From an uncultured Ruminococcus sp. (GTDB lineage Bacteria; Bacillota_A; Clostridia; Oscillospirales; Ruminococcaceae): a stretch of 63,431 nt of DNA. The notes under the pieces are model-generated. The model did not search any database. It was not told the DNA's origin and worked only from the letters and a program-made list of their open reading frames with translations. This document shows positions 16,252 through 23,729 of this stretch, one piece after another. Positions within the stretch are counted from its first letter, which is position 1; each line of letters opens with the position of its first letter. Made by a program: the position numbers and the translations under genes. The DNA is taken from positions 1-63,431 of the forward strand of contig ONBA01000012.1 of NCBI GenBank assembly GCA_900315975.1. The letters are read 5' to 3'.

Positions 16252-17640
16252 TCAACCTCCGGTTATCATCATCATAGTTTCTGCAACACCTGTTGTAGCA
16301 TCGGGAGCATCATCGTGAGCATTCTTGCCCTCGCGCTGATATGTGTTCATCGCATCAAAGTATTCAGGGAAGCGGTCACGCCAGTTGACCGGGAAATATA
16401 CGTGCTGCATTATCCATGTCGAGTACGTGATTATTCTTGCTTTCTTGTTGTCTGACTGGTGAAACCACGTAAATATAGTCAGCCAGTTGTGAAGCTCCTC
16501 CTCGGATATGCGTCTGACGTTCCGTGCAAACCCTTTGCCGCCGTTGTTGGATTCGATACGTGCATTGTTGACGGAATGTTCCTTGTGCCGTCTTGCAGTT
16601 TCAAGCTCGGTGACCTCCATAGGCTCTTTAGTGAAGTACACATCGAGGACGTAAGCCTCACGCATATACACGCCCCAGATGATAGAGCAAAGCCTGTCGC
16701 TGCCGTCGTCTGCGGTATCCGTGTAACTATAAATGCCCTCAAAATGCGGCGGCAGCTCCGTGTAAGTCTTAAAGCCTGTATATAGTCTACCTTTTATGTC
16801 GATAGGCTCCTGCTGATAATTGGCTGATGCAATATCTGCACCCATAGCCTTGACCGTTGCCTGATAGCTGTCATAGCTGAGTATATCAGGACATAGCATC
16901 TCGCCGGTGTCCTTGTCATAAGCTCTCATGCAGATATGCCTGTAAGGTATGTGCTCAGTCTCGCAGAAATCCAGATAGCGTCCGGCAAGGTCGTCCGTCG
17001 CCCAGCGTGTCATGATGATAATGACCTTTGCGCCCTCTTCACGGCGGCTGAGCATTGTATTTGTGAACCACTCCCAGTGCTTTTGCTTGACAGCTTCGTT
17101 ATTCGCTTCCTCTGCATTCTTGATAAGATCGTCTATTATCATCAGCGTACAGCCGAATCCTGTTGCCGTACCTGTCGGTGACGTCGCAAGGTAGTTATTG
17201 TAGCCGCCTTCCAGAGACCACAGATTCATAGCTCCGTCACCGCGCTTGATGCGTGCATCAGGGAACACGTCCGAATACACCGCCTTGTATCTGTCTGCTT
17301 TGGCCTCAGAAATAGTGTTCCTGACATTCTTCGAGAACATTGTTGACAATGTCTCGTTGTAAGAGCCTATCATGATTTTTCGGCTCACGTCCTGTCCGAG
17401 ATACCACTCTGCGAAACAGCAGGCAGTTCTTGACTTTCCGTGCCGGGGCGGCAGGTTCACTATCAACGCTTTATCATCGGAATCAAGAAAGCTCTGGAAC
17501 TCATTGCAAAGCTCCACAAGAAAGCAGCGCTCAGGCTTATAGAAGTCAGGCGCTTTCAGCCGGCAGTAGTCAAAGAAGCTGCGCCGCGCAAGCTCGATAC
17601 GTGCACCGAGCTGAATCATTTTCTTATCCGTCGTCAGCAA
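16252..17640 (-). CDS. Terminase large subunit
   Basis: A 462-residue DNA-packaging motor. The ATPase half has a Walker A-type LPPRHGKSRTACCF near residue 64, a Walker B strand LMIIDD near residue 165 followed by the coupling region, and a motif III-type IIIMTRWATDDLAG. The nuclease half holds acidic motifs in SYTDTADDGSD, LDVYFTKEPMEVTE and DDAPDATTG, as expected for the RNase H-fold nuclease. It ends six bases before the portal start and overlaps the small terminase. Length is slightly short but within range. Confidence 0.95.
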   Translation of the reverse strand: MLTTDKKMIQLGARIELARRSFFDYCRLKAPDFYKPERCFLVELCNEFQSFLDSDDKALIVNLPPRHGKSRTACCFAEWYLGQDVSRKIMIGSYNETLSTMFSKNVRNTISEAKADRYKAVYSDVFPDARIKRGDGAMNLWSLEGGYNNYLATSPTGTATGFGCTLMIIDDLIKNAEEANNEAVKQKHWEWFTNTMLSRREEGAKVIIIMTRWATDDLAGRYLDFCETEHIPYRHICMRAYDKDTGEMLCPDILSYDSYQATVKAMGADIASANYQQEPIDIKGRLYTGFKTYTELPPHFEGIYSYTDTADDGSDRLCSIIWGVYMREAYVLDVYFTKEPMEVTELETARRHKEHSVNNARIESNNGGKGFARNVRRISEEELHNWLTIFTWFHQSDNKKARIITYSTWIMQHVYFPVNWRDRFPEYFDAMNTYQREGKNAHDDAPDATTGVAETMMMITGG

Positions 17641-18034
17641 GTTTCCTCAGCTCCTCAGTGGTCAGTCCCTTGAACGGGTCGTTGACATCGGCAGAGATAC
17701 TACCCTCGATCTTCGTGACATACTCGCCTGTCATTTTATTGAGCGTGTCGATAGCTCTTATGCGGTCAGCGTCGAAAGTTCCGCCGCGTGCAATATCTGA
17801 AAGCATTGCCTGACGCTCCTTTGCGGTCATTATCCGCTCGTCCTGAGCCTTTTCATTAAGCTCGCGGATATACTCCGCAATGCCACTAATTGCCACTAAT
17901 TTGTAAGCATTGCCTCTCGCATATTTTTCAGAATACCCTGCTGCGATAGCTGCCTGTTCGGCATTACCGCTCTGAGCATATAACTCGGCAAACTTCTTCT
18001 GTCTCGCATTCACGGTAACACCGTCCTTTCGCAT
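17624..18034 (-). CDS. Terminase small subunit
   Basis: A 136-residue protein with an N-terminal helix-turn-helix: NARQKKFAELYAQSGNAEQA followed by AIAAGYSEKYARGNAYKL, the signature of the terminase_2 family. A helical oligomerisation core follows. It recognises the pac or cos site and delivers DNA to the large subunit. The ATG at 18034 lacks a ribosome site; the GTG at 18013, behind AAAGGACGG, may be the real start (129 residues). The gene overlaps the large terminase by 17 bases. Confidence 0.9.
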   Translation of the reverse strand: MRKDGVTVNARQKKFAELYAQSGNAEQAAIAAGYSEKYARGNAYKLVAISGIAEYIRELNEKAQDERIMTAKERQAMLSDIARGGTFDADRIRAIDTLNKMTGEYVTKIEGSISADVNDPFKGLTTEELRKLADDG

Positions 18035-18109
18035 ATAACAGAAATACCCCGACTATTGCCGAGGTACTTCCGTCTGAAAAATTTATAGGAGAGTTCACAA
18101 TGTCGTCTG

Positions 18110-18185
18110 TGGTTGCAGCTGCTGGACTCGAACCAGCGACCTCAAGGTTATGAGCCTTGCGAGCTTCCAACTGCTCTAAGCTGCC
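18110..18185 (-). tRNA. tRNA-Met(CAU)-type, phage-encoded
   Basis: A 76-nt cloverleaf on the minus strand with encoded CCA: D stem GAGC/GCTC, anticodon arm CAAGG-CTCATAA-CCTTG (anticodon CAU), variable AGGTC, T arm GCTGG-TTCGAGT-CCAGC. The acceptor stem has six pairs and a G1:A72 mismatch. The anticodon stem lacks the three G-C pairs of an initiator, so it is an elongator Met or possibly an Ile tRNA read with lysidine. It lies inside the prophage just upstream of terS. Confidence 0.9.
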
Positions 18186-18194
18186 AGAGAGGAT

Positions 18195-18217
18195 TGCCGG
18201 AGCTGCGGACTCCGGCA
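18195..18217 (-). other. Perfect hairpin between late activator gene and tRNA
   Basis: TGCCGGAG at 18195 and CTCCGGCA at 18210 form an 8-bp perfect stem with a 7-nt loop. The 167-bp gap 18186-18352 separates the RinA-like activator from the tRNA and late genes, so the late promoter is expected here. I cannot name a clear -35/-10 pair. Confidence 0.4.
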
Positions 18218-18352
18218 GGGGAAATCAAAAATGAGTGTGTAGAACAAAAGAAAGGAGACAACAAATGGAAAGCAGTAGGCGGAGGCAAGGGAGCCGCTCA
18301 GCTCCCGAAAGTCGCCGTCTTGTTTTCCGCCTGCTTTCATGCTCTTATCATA

Positions 18353-18835
18353 TCACAAATATTTCTGTATTTCACTGTATTTTACTGTAATTTTTTCAGG
18401 AACTGAAATTTTTTTCAATCCGGCTGAATGAAATTTAAACACTGATTCCGAAGAATATCCTGTTTTTTCCTTTATTCCCCTCTCAAGTATTTCGCCGGTA
18501 TCTTTGTCGCATTTGTTCTTCCACGGCATATAGAGTAAATAACGATACGTCAGAATATCCCTTTGTTTTTTATTCGGCACAGCATTAATGGACTTCTCAA
18601 TCTCAAACCTGATATCTACAAGAGCCGCAATAATCATATCAGTTTCTTTCTCATAGCTGCAAATACTGGCTATTGCCTCACCTAAAGTATCGCCGCTGTT
18701 ATGATTTCCGCCACTTTCAGAATAGTCTATACTTCGTCCGTAAAGGCTGTCCCTATGCTTATTTGCGACCTCTCGCCTGCGCTGTACAGCATTATCGACC
18801 TTGTAAGCGAGTTCAAGGTATTCTTTCGCAGTCAT
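18353..18835 (-). CDS. RinA/ArpU-like late transcription activator
   Basis: A 160-residue protein. After a helical N-terminus (MTAKEYLELAYKVDNAVQRR), the C-terminal half resembles sigma region 4: IEKSINAVPNKKQRDILTYR followed by a helix, then GYSSESVFKFHSAGLKKI as a recognition helix. Such proteins (DUF1492/ArpU/RinA) activate the late operon of Firmicutes phages. Its place directly before the packaging genes, after the early block, fits this role. It overlaps the preceding 61-residue gene by four bases. Confidence 0.75.
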   Translation of the reverse strand: MTAKEYLELAYKVDNAVQRRREVANKHRDSLYGRSIDYSESGGNHNSGDTLGEAIASICSYEKETDMIIAALVDIRFEIEKSINAVPNKKQRDILTYRYLLYMPWKNKCDKDTGEILERGIKEKTGYSSESVFKFHSAGLKKISVPEKITVKYSEIQKYL

Positions 18836-19017
18836 CGTTCGACCTCCACGAAATAGATCTCTGGGTTAAGACCGTGCTGCTTTATGTATCGCCACGCATC
18901 AGCGCGGTCGAGGAAGGTCATCGGCTGTGTGGGAGTGTCGTGTATGTACGCGCCGGTGAGGTTATTCCTTATCCGGTAGCGAGGGACAAGCCACTTGCGG
19001 GATCTTACTTTCAGCAT
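18832..19017 (-). CDS. Small phage protein
   Basis: A 61-residue basic protein (MLKVRSRKWLVPRYRIRNNL ... ending EIYFVEVER) that overlaps the activator gene downstream by four bases and abuts the gene upstream. It looks like a small beta-rich domain with a final helix. No family is recognised. The overlap pattern argues that it is translated. Confidence 0.5.
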   Translation of the reverse strand: MLKVRSRKWLVPRYRIRNNLTGAYIHDTPTQPMTFLDRADAWRYIKQHGLNPEIYFVEVER

Positions 19018-19346
19018 CAGTACCCCTCCATTCTCTCTCCACCATTGTACCAGGTAAGCTCAAAGTCGTCTGGCACGTCTATTTCAAGGACTGTTGTATA
19101 GCCTTCAAAGCTGATATGCATATCCCAGTCAGGATAAGAGAGGTCTTCGTCCTGTAAGCTTATACCAATGTCCCAGGTGCCGGTGCTGTTTCTATCGTAC
19201 TGTCCGGTCACTATCAGAGCAGTTCCGTCCGCTTCGACAACACACTGGATAGGTGTGCCGCTGCCGGCATTGTCAACGTCGTCCATTGTTGTGCCGTACT
19301 CTCCGAAAGTATCGTCTGAGTGTCCCATAAATTTAAGTGTTTTCAT
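19017..19346 (-). CDS. Phage protein of unknown function
   Basis: Start at MKTLKFMGHSDDTFGEYGTT (109 residues), which has AAGGAGAATACT upstream; a longer frame is not preferred. The protein is acidic and beta-rich with segments such as DWDMHISFEGYTTVLEIDVPD and an extended Gly-rich first third. I do not recognise it. It sits in the run of small early genes and ends one base into the next start. Confidence 0.5.
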   Translation of the reverse strand: MKTLKFMGHSDDTFGEYGTTMDDVDNAGSGTPIQCVVEADGTALIVTGQYDRNSTGTWDIGISLQDEDLSYPDWDMHISFEGYTTVLEIDVPDDFELTWYNGGERMEGY

Positions 19347-19498
19347 TAGTATTCTCCTTTCAAAATCATGTCCTCGGCAATTTCGCACATATAGCACAGT
19401 GTCAAATCAATACAATCGGTGCACAGTGGAGTAAATGCGTGTTTGCAGTAATAACAAGGAATTCCAACATCTTCATAAAAATCAACAGCTGTTTTCAT
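19346..19498 (-). CDS. Small Cys-rich phage protein
   Basis: A 50-residue protein starting MKTAVDFYEDVGIPCYYCKH, chosen because AGGAGG lies six bases upstream. It carries three Cys pairs (CYYC, CTDC, CYMC), arranged as in a small zinc-binding fold. The stop overlaps the start of the next gene. The function is unknown; regulatory or anti-host roles are common for proteins of this kind. Confidence 0.5.
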   Translation of the reverse strand: MKTAVDFYEDVGIPCYYCKHAFTPLCTDCIDLTLCYMCEIAEDMILKGEY

Positions 19499-19622
19499 CT
19501 TCATCCTCCTGTTCGTCGTCGAGATCCTGACAGTGACCACCACAAATCTCTATGGCATCTAATCCACATCTGCCGTCTTCATAATGCTTACAAAAATCAT
19601 AATCACATATTACATCAGTCAT
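19482..19622 (-). CDS. DUF1540-like small Cys protein (copy 1)
   Basis: A 46-residue protein beginning MTDVICDYDFCKHYEDGRCG, with an AGGAGGG ribosome site. Cys spacing and the C-x8-10-CGLxxIxI core resemble the DUF1540 family of small metal-binding domains. The C-terminus is highly acidic. It overlaps the next gene by 17 bases. A paralogue with the same first six residues lies at 20098-20229. Confidence 0.5.
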   Translation of the reverse strand: MTDVICDYDFCKHYEDGRCGLDAIEICGGHCQDLDDEQEDEDENSC

Positions 19623-19624
19623 TT

Positions 19625-20095
19625 TCAGCCCTCCTGTTCCATCACTTTATAAAACTCTGACCCCTTGATTGGTATAAAGCCTTTAGGTGTATCTTCAACT
19701 TCATACTCTGTCGAATACTGGACGTACAATTTACCGTCTTGGTCAAACAACCTTGTCTGCGATCTGCCTACTGGATTTTTAAAATAAAACGGCACGAAGG
19801 GTTTTCTCACTTCCTTGATATTGGCTTTTGTAAAAGCTTTGCCGATAGAGCTTGTTTTCTTAAATGGCGAGTGCCCCTGACACTCTACCTTGCCAAACTG
19901 GTCTGAAAACTGCCTGTTTAGCGAAACATCTACCCACAACTTACCCTCATCAATCATAAATGTATCGCCAGCGATGCCGTATTCTTTCTTAAAGGCAACA
20001 ACGCCGTTACGCATGTTCTCATAATCCGTAAGCCATTTGAAATAATCGCAGAATAATGTGCTGTCCGAGTTTACTTCATAAAAATGGTCAATCAT
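19625..20095 (-). CDS. Phage protein of unknown function
   Basis: A 156-residue protein (MIDHFYEVNSDSTLFCDYFK). It is rich in aromatic residues (YFKW, PFVPFYFKNPVG) and has a beta-rich C-terminal half. It is placed between two paralogous small Cys proteins, each within a few bases, so the three probably form one transcript unit. No enzyme motif is seen and no family is recognised. Confidence 0.55.
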   Translation of the reverse strand: MIDHFYEVNSDSTLFCDYFKWLTDYENMRNGVVAFKKEYGIAGDTFMIDEGKLWVDVSLNRQFSDQFGKVECQGHSPFKKTSSIGKAFTKANIKEVRKPFVPFYFKNPVGRSQTRLFDQDGKLYVQYSTEYEVEDTPKGFIPIKGSEFYKVMEQEG

Positions 20096-20097
20096 TT

Positions 20098-20229
20098 TCA
20101 GTCCTCCTGTTCTGCTTCTTCATAACTCGCACACTCGGCAGCTCCGTCGATGTCAATACTCTCTAAACCGCATATGCCGTTAGGTAGTATATGTGCACAG
20201 TAATCACAACTGCATATTACATCAGTCAT
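20098..20229 (-). CDS. DUF1540-like small Cys protein (copy 2)
   Basis: A 43-residue protein beginning MTDVICSCDYCAHILPNGIC, then GLESIDIDG and a Cys before an acidic tail. It shares MTDVIC, a C-x2-C pair and the CGLxxIxI core with the protein at 19482-19622, so the pair arose by duplication. The Cys arrangement suits a single metal ion. Confidence 0.5.
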   Translation of the reverse strand: MTDVICSCDYCAHILPNGICGLESIDIDGAAECASYEEAEQED

Positions 20230-20242
20230 TTTTCAGTCCTCC

Positions 20243-20449
20243 TTATCTCATTCTCAGCTCAAATGCGTTATCTCCACAATTAGGGCATATGCAATAATAC
20301 TCTGTTTCGTTATAATCGCATTGTCTGATACTGTATTCATCTTTGTCAGCTTCAAATATGCACTCGCACGTTCGACATTTAAATCTCTTGACAATATTCT
20401 TAATCTTTTCAATTTCGGCTTTACTCATGCCTTGTTTAATTATTTTCAT
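20243..20449 (-). CDS. Zinc-ribbon phage protein
   Basis: A 68-residue protein: an N-terminal basic helix (MKIIKQGMSKAEIEKIKNIV) followed by a zinc ribbon with CRTC and CPNC knuckles about 33 residues apart. Nucleic acid or protein binding is likely. It overlaps the upstream coiled-coil gene by four bases. Confidence 0.55.
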   Translation of the reverse strand: MKIIKQGMSKAEIEKIKNIVKRFKCRTCECIFEADKDEYSIRQCDYNETEYYCICPNCGDNAFELRMR

Positions 20450-20739
20450 TCTGCACTACCTCCCACAAACTTCTTTATTCTGTCATACAGCTCATTAGCA
20501 GCGTTCGTGTCTTTGTAGTTTGCGAAGAAAGCTCTGTGCAGTACAGGAAGGCTCTCACGCAGGAACTTCTTAGCTTCATAGTTTTCAGCAATAAGCTGAC
20601 CTTTTTCCTTGATAAGCCTGTCAGTCTCACGAAGAACGACCGTGTTCTCCTGTTTCAGTTCCTCGTTCTCTGCTTCGAGCTTAGTCAGCAGAGCCTTTAT
20701 TTCCGGCTCTATCAGCCAACGTCCCTTGTGGTAAATCAT
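20446..20739 (-). CDS. Coiled-coil phage protein
   Basis: A 97-residue protein with a long heptad-like stretch (LLTKLEAENEELKQENTVVL ... RLIKEKGQLIAEN) and a C-terminal helix. It probably oligomerises. A function cannot be assigned from sequence. Its N-terminus overlaps the end of the adjacent 63-residue frame by 59 bases, so one of the two starts may be wrong. Confidence 0.5.
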   Translation of the reverse strand: MIYHKGRWLIEPEIKALLTKLEAENEELKQENTVVLRETDRLIKEKGQLIAENYEAKKFLRESLPVLHRAFFANYKDTNAANELYDRIKKFVGGSAE

Positions 20740-20872
20740 TAAGTCTTGACCTCCTCATTATTTCGTTCAGCTGTTCCTGCGAGAGCTCCTCGCAGAATTT
20801 ACCGGTCCTGAACTTAGCGAGCGGACAGCTCAGGCAGTGGACCTGCTGACTGCATACCTGCTCACGTTTCAC
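20681..20872 (-). CDS. Small Cys-rich phage protein
   Basis: A 63-residue frame with C-x5-C-x2-C (CSQQVHCLSC) and a further Cys (GKFCEELSQEQLNEIM). The first 40 residues look like a small metal-binding domain, while the last 20 overlap the coiled-coil gene and may not be conserved. It overlaps the MazG-like gene by 11 bases. I consider it probably real. Confidence 0.45.
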   Translation of the reverse strand: MKREQVCSQQVHCLSCPLAKFRTGKFCEELSQEQLNEIMRRSRLNDLPQGTLADRAGNKGSAD

Positions 20873-21236
20873 TTTCTATCCTCCTAAGCTGTCTGTTGAG
20901 CTTCTTGTCGATGAAGCTGTCTATCAGGCTCGTTGACATCAATATTCGCATTTGCTGTGCCATAATCAGCACGTCAGCGACTTCTTCGCATAGATTTACA
21001 AAATTACCGTGTGAGCCGTGCCGCTTGCACTTCTGAGCCGCGAGTATAGCTTCTGCACACTCTTCCTCGAACTGCTCACGCTGAGCTTCATAACCGTAAT
21101 GCTCTGCTATCCTGATTATGCGAGGGTCACACTCCTTACGTCCCTGCATATATCCCTGTCTGTATGCCTGCTCCAGTTCGTCAGCAGGCTTCTCCCTGCG
21201 GAGTGCCTTTTCAAATGCTGATGCTTCATTGTTCAT
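20862..21236 (-). CDS. MazG-like nucleotide pyrophosphohydrolase domain protein
   Basis: A 124-residue protein. The stretch EQFEEECAEAILAAQKCKRH, then NLCEEVADVLIMAQQM, matches the MazG-type helices with EExxE and ExxD motifs that bind Mg2+ and hydrolyse the alpha-beta bond of NTPs or (p)ppGpp. Phage MazG proteins shift nucleotide pools or delay starvation signalling. The N-terminal 45 residues include a Gln/Tyr helix of unknown role. Catalytic acidic residues appear present. Confidence 0.65.
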   Translation of the reverse strand: MNNEASAFEKALRREKPADELEQAYRQGYMQGRKECDPRIIRIAEHYGYEAQREQFEEECAEAILAAQKCKRHGSHGNFVNLCEEVADVLIMAQQMRILMSTSLIDSFIDKKLNRQLRRIESET

Positions 21237-21600
21237 TTGCTTTCACTGCCTTTCTGACACCTGTCAAATAATGTTTTTCACTCTCGATGTGCACCTCAAG
21301 CTTTTTCCAGTCTATGCCGTATTCGCTTTCCAGTGTGTGCATAATGTCCGTCATGCTTATTTGTTTGCCGAACATCTCAGGTGTGCTGAATAATAAACAC
21401 ATATCCTTGTAGAGGTTCTGAATATACTGCTTCGTGCGTCCACGGCGCACCATAGCCGTGAGTACTCCGCACACTGCAAAAACCGCCATTGAATATGCAG
21501 AGTCTCTGAAAAAACGGTACTGTTCCTTTATGTATGCCGTTTCAGCTTCCTTGTAAACCTGTTTCCTGCACTCTATGCAGTCTGTTGTCCTGGACTTCAT
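21226..21600 (-). CDS. Phage protein of unknown function
   Basis: Start at MKSRTTDCIECRKQVYKEAE (124 residues), with AAAGGAG eight bases upstream; an in-frame GTG six codons earlier overlaps that site. It has one CIEC pair near the N-terminus, a hydrophobic segment (YSMAVFAVCGVLTAMV) and a helical C-terminus. The hydrophobic stretch is short for a membrane helix. The stop overlaps the MazG-like start. Confidence 0.5.
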   Translation of the reverse strand: MKSRTTDCIECRKQVYKEAETAYIKEQYRFFRDSAYSMAVFAVCGVLTAMVRRGRTKQYIQNLYKDMCLLFSTPEMFGKQISMTDIMHTLESEYGIDWKKLEVHIESEKHYLTGVRKAVKANEQ

Positions 21601-21618
21601 GCAATTTTCTCCTTTCAC

Positions 21619-21801
21619 TTAGTCGATAAGGTCTTTGACATCGAGCTTCCGGTCACGTTCGGGGTCGTGTTCCGGACGCTTACCGCCGCATATGGGACAC
21701 TTCTGAGGAATGTACCGCTCGTTGTATCCGCATATATTACAGCGGTACCAGTTGCCGACCTTGTCGCAGCTGAATAGATAGAATCCTGATTTATCGTTCA
21801 T
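21619..21801 (-). CDS. Rubredoxin-like zinc-ribbon phage protein
   Basis: A 60-residue protein starting MNDKSGFYLFSCDKVGNWYR, then a ribbon CNICGY ... CPICGG, and a charged C-terminus DPERDRKLDVKDLID. A longer upstream frame lies inside the neighbouring gene. Function unknown; a structural zinc is likely. Confidence 0.5.
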   Translation of the reverse strand: MNDKSGFYLFSCDKVGNWYRCNICGYNERYIPQKCPICGGKRPEHDPERDRKLDVKDLID

Positions 21802-22198
21802 TTGTAGCCTTCTCAAAAGTTTCGATATCAGATATAGGAACCAGTCTTTTCTTATTATTGGCATAATAAACGACCGCGAATTTTTCAGGCTTTTCTTTTT
21901 GAAATCTTACAAATTCTCCACTAAAGCAATCATATTCCGAATAGGCAACTATATTGGTGCAAAGGGTAGTTGTGCCAACATAGATTCCTGCAAACCAAGT
22001 TTCGACTTTTTCAAAACGGTCAACAACAAGAAAGTCATCCAGTTCTTCTGAATATTCTCTTGTACGAGAATTCCATGCTCGGCAGCTCGGTTTTCCGTCA
22101 TCGGTTTCGGATTCTTTCAGATAGTCAAAACTGTTTCCCGACTTACGTACATACCCTTTACATAAGACGTGAGTTCCTATTTTTAGCTTTTCTTCCAT
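21791..22198 (-). CDS. Phage protein of unknown function
   Basis: A 135-residue protein (MEEKLKIGTHVLCKGYVRKS). The beta-rich pattern with a GTHVLCKG start and ETWFAGIYVGTTTLCTN suggests a small beta-barrel of the SH3 or PRC-barrel kind. It follows the replication initiator gene by nine bases. I do not recognise a family. Confidence 0.5.
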   Translation of the reverse strand: MEEKLKIGTHVLCKGYVRKSGNSFDYLKESETDDGKPSCRAWNSRTREYSEELDDFLVVDRFEKVETWFAGIYVGTTTLCTNIVAYSEYDCFSGEFVRFQKEKPEKFAVVYYANNKKRLVPISDIETFEKATNER

Positions 22199-22207
22199 AT
22201 TGCCTCC

Positions 22208-22936
22208 TCAGAAATTATTGATAACGAATGCGTACTTGTCAGCGTCGAAGTCGTCTTTTTTGACACCGTCCTGAGTCAGCCACTTGCGGATAGTGGCATC
22301 GTAATCGGCATACGCTTTACCGGTAGACTGAACATGGCTGTCAACTCGCTGAATGTAGTCGCGGACGTTGTTTTCTCCATACTCTTTTGTTAAATCACTG
22401 TACTGATTATCGGTGAGAAGAACATTTCCGTATCGTCCGTGTGGCTTTTCTTTAACCCTTTCTTTAATATTTTCTTTCTTTTCTTTATATGTAGGGTTAC
22501 CATTTTCGGTAATGCTAGGGTTACCATTTTCGGTAATGCTAGGGTTACCGTTTTTGGTAATGCTAGGGTTACCGTTTTTGGTAACTGTTACCATTTTTGG
22601 TAACGGTAATTCTGTACAACTTTCAACAGACCATTTTTCATAGTTTTTCACAATAGAAATAGTTTGAGGCTTAACCCCTTTACTCGAATGGAGCTCTATC
22701 AGATTCAATGCAGCAAGTCTCTTTAATGCTCTTGAAATATGCACTGTTCTTACTCCTACAGCCCCCGAAATTTCCGAAAGCGGTATCTCAGCATAAGTTC
22801 TGTTGAATCCGTAAGTCCTGCGGATGATGTAGAGCAGTATCCGCATTTCATTTCCCGAGACATTCAGTCTGCATATCGCTTCGAGAAGTTCATTCGCTAT
22901 TTTTGTGTATCCGTTACTCAGCTGCGGATTTGCCAC
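22208..22936 (-). CDS. Phage replication initiator, O-protein type
   Basis: A 242-residue protein with a GTG start. Residues 1-105 are a winged helix like the N-terminal domain of lambda O: GYTKIANELLEAICRLNVSG, then LLYIIRRTYGFNRT and IPLSEISGAVGVRTVHISRAL. The middle (about residues 116-147) is a tandem NGNPSIT(E/K) octapeptide encoded by 24-bp repeats that probably are the origin iterons. The C-terminus resembles the end of DnaD-like replication proteins. O-type proteins bind iterons inside their own gene and load the host helicase. Confidence 0.8.
   Translation of the reverse strand: MANPQLSNGYTKIANELLEAICRLNVSGNEMRILLYIIRRTYGFNRTYAEIPLSEISGAVGVRTVHISRALKRLAALNLIELHSSKGVKPQTISIVKNYEKWSVESCTELPLPKMVTVTKNGNPSITKNGNPSITENGNPSITENGNPTYKEKKENIKERVKEKPHGRYGNVLLTDNQYSDLTKEYGENNVRDYIQRVDSHVQSTGKAYADYDATIRKWLTQDGVKKDDFDADKYAFVINNF
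22493..22608. repeat. Five 24-bp iterons, candidate prophage replication origin
   Basis: Inside the O-type gene, the unit AGGGTTACCATTTTCGGTAA plus TGCT recurs at 24-bp intervals: four full-length units and a fifth, diverged one (GTTACCATTTTTGGTAAC). Each contains the inverted repeat TTACC-N6-GGTAA, a likely initiator dimer site. Two variants (ATTTTC and GTTTTT spacers) occur. The placement inside the initiator gene mirrors lambda ori. An AT-rich stretch (TTTCTTTAATATTTTCTTTC) lies adjacent at 22460-22490 and could be the unwinding region. Confidence 0.75.
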
Positions 22937-23023
22937 AGTATCACCAACCTTTCTGCAATGGGTCAGGAATCCGCCGCTTATAAACGTTTACCCATTGATT
23001 ATTGAAAAAAGTTTACAAAAAAT

Positions 23024-23488
23024 TCAGAAAGGCAAGTCACCGTCGCTCAGTATTTCCTCAAAATCAGAGGGAATGCCTGCTTCCTGAGCCTGATTAACGA
23101 CCGCCTGTGCAGGGATCTGATTCTGCGGAGTGCCGGCAGTATTACCCACGGACTGACTGTCGTTCTTGCCGCCGACGAACTCTACATTATCAACATAAAC
23201 ATCTGTTGTATAATGGGTTACATCCGGGTGATTTTTATCCTGATACTTGCCAGTTCTGAGACTACCCTCAACGGCAATCATCTTGCCCTTGTTAAAGTAT
23301 CTCGAAACGAACTCGGCAGTCTGTCTCCATGCCTGACAAGTGATGAAATCAGCGTCATACTCGCCGGTATGCTCGTTCTTGAACTTCCTGTTCACGGCGA
23401 CCGTAAAGCGGCACGCAGATATACCGCTCTGGGTCTGCCTGAGCTCAGGGTCGGCAGTGAGCCTGCCTATTAATACGACCTTGTTCAT
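23024..23488 (-). CDS. ssb: Single-stranded DNA-binding protein
   Basis: A 154-residue SSB of normal length. It has the OB fold start MNKVVLIGRLTADPELRQTQ, the core FITCQAWRQTAEFV and the strand VEGSLRTGKYQDK, followed by a Gln/Asn/Ala-rich linker and the acidic tail ending DGDLPF that recruits partner proteins. It protects ssDNA in phage replication and recombination, in line with neighbouring nuclease and initiator genes. Confidence 0.95.
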   Translation of the reverse strand: MNKVVLIGRLTADPELRQTQSGISACRFTVAVNRKFKNEHTGEYDADFITCQAWRQTAEFVSRYFNKGKMIAVEGSLRTGKYQDKNHPDVTHYTTDVYVDNVEFVGGKNDSQSVGNTAGTPQNQIPAQAVVNQAQEAGIPSDFEEILSDGDLPF

Positions 23489-23727
23489 GTGTTTTCCTCC
23501 TTGTGCTTCTGAATAGCCGACATAATATGTGCTTCAAACTCAAAACGCTCCTTTGGTGACGGTATCAGAATACCGTTCCTGCGTTTGTATCGCTCATACA
23601 GCGGCTTTATTTTCGGGTGGTTTATCGCTATTTTGTAGCCGTATTTATTCGGCTTCGCGTAGATGCTGTTGTGCTTCTCACTCGCGCCGAGCTTTTCAGC
23701 GTCCTCCCATGATATCTTTTTACCCAT
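23485..23727 (-). CDS. Small basic phage protein next to ssb
   Basis: An 80-residue basic protein (MGKKISWEDAEKLGASEKHN ... IKPLYERYKRRNGI). Its stop overlaps the ssb start, so it is coupled to it. The Lys/Arg/Tyr-rich middle suggests nucleic acid contact. No named family is recognised. Confidence 0.55.
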   Translation of the reverse strand: MGKKISWEDAEKLGASEKHNSIYAKPNKYGYKIAINHPKIKPLYERYKRRNGILIPSPKERFEFEAHIMSAIQKHKEENT

Positions 23728-23729
23728 GA

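Noticed and set aside
17964..18170. Minus-strand open frame with EARKAHNLEVAGSSPAA
   Set aside because: This peptide is the typical translation of a tRNA gene on its coding strand; the region is the tRNA-Met.
22493..22608. CRISPR-like array
   Set aside because: The 24-bp units are contiguous without unique spacers and are in frame within the initiator gene; iterons explain them.
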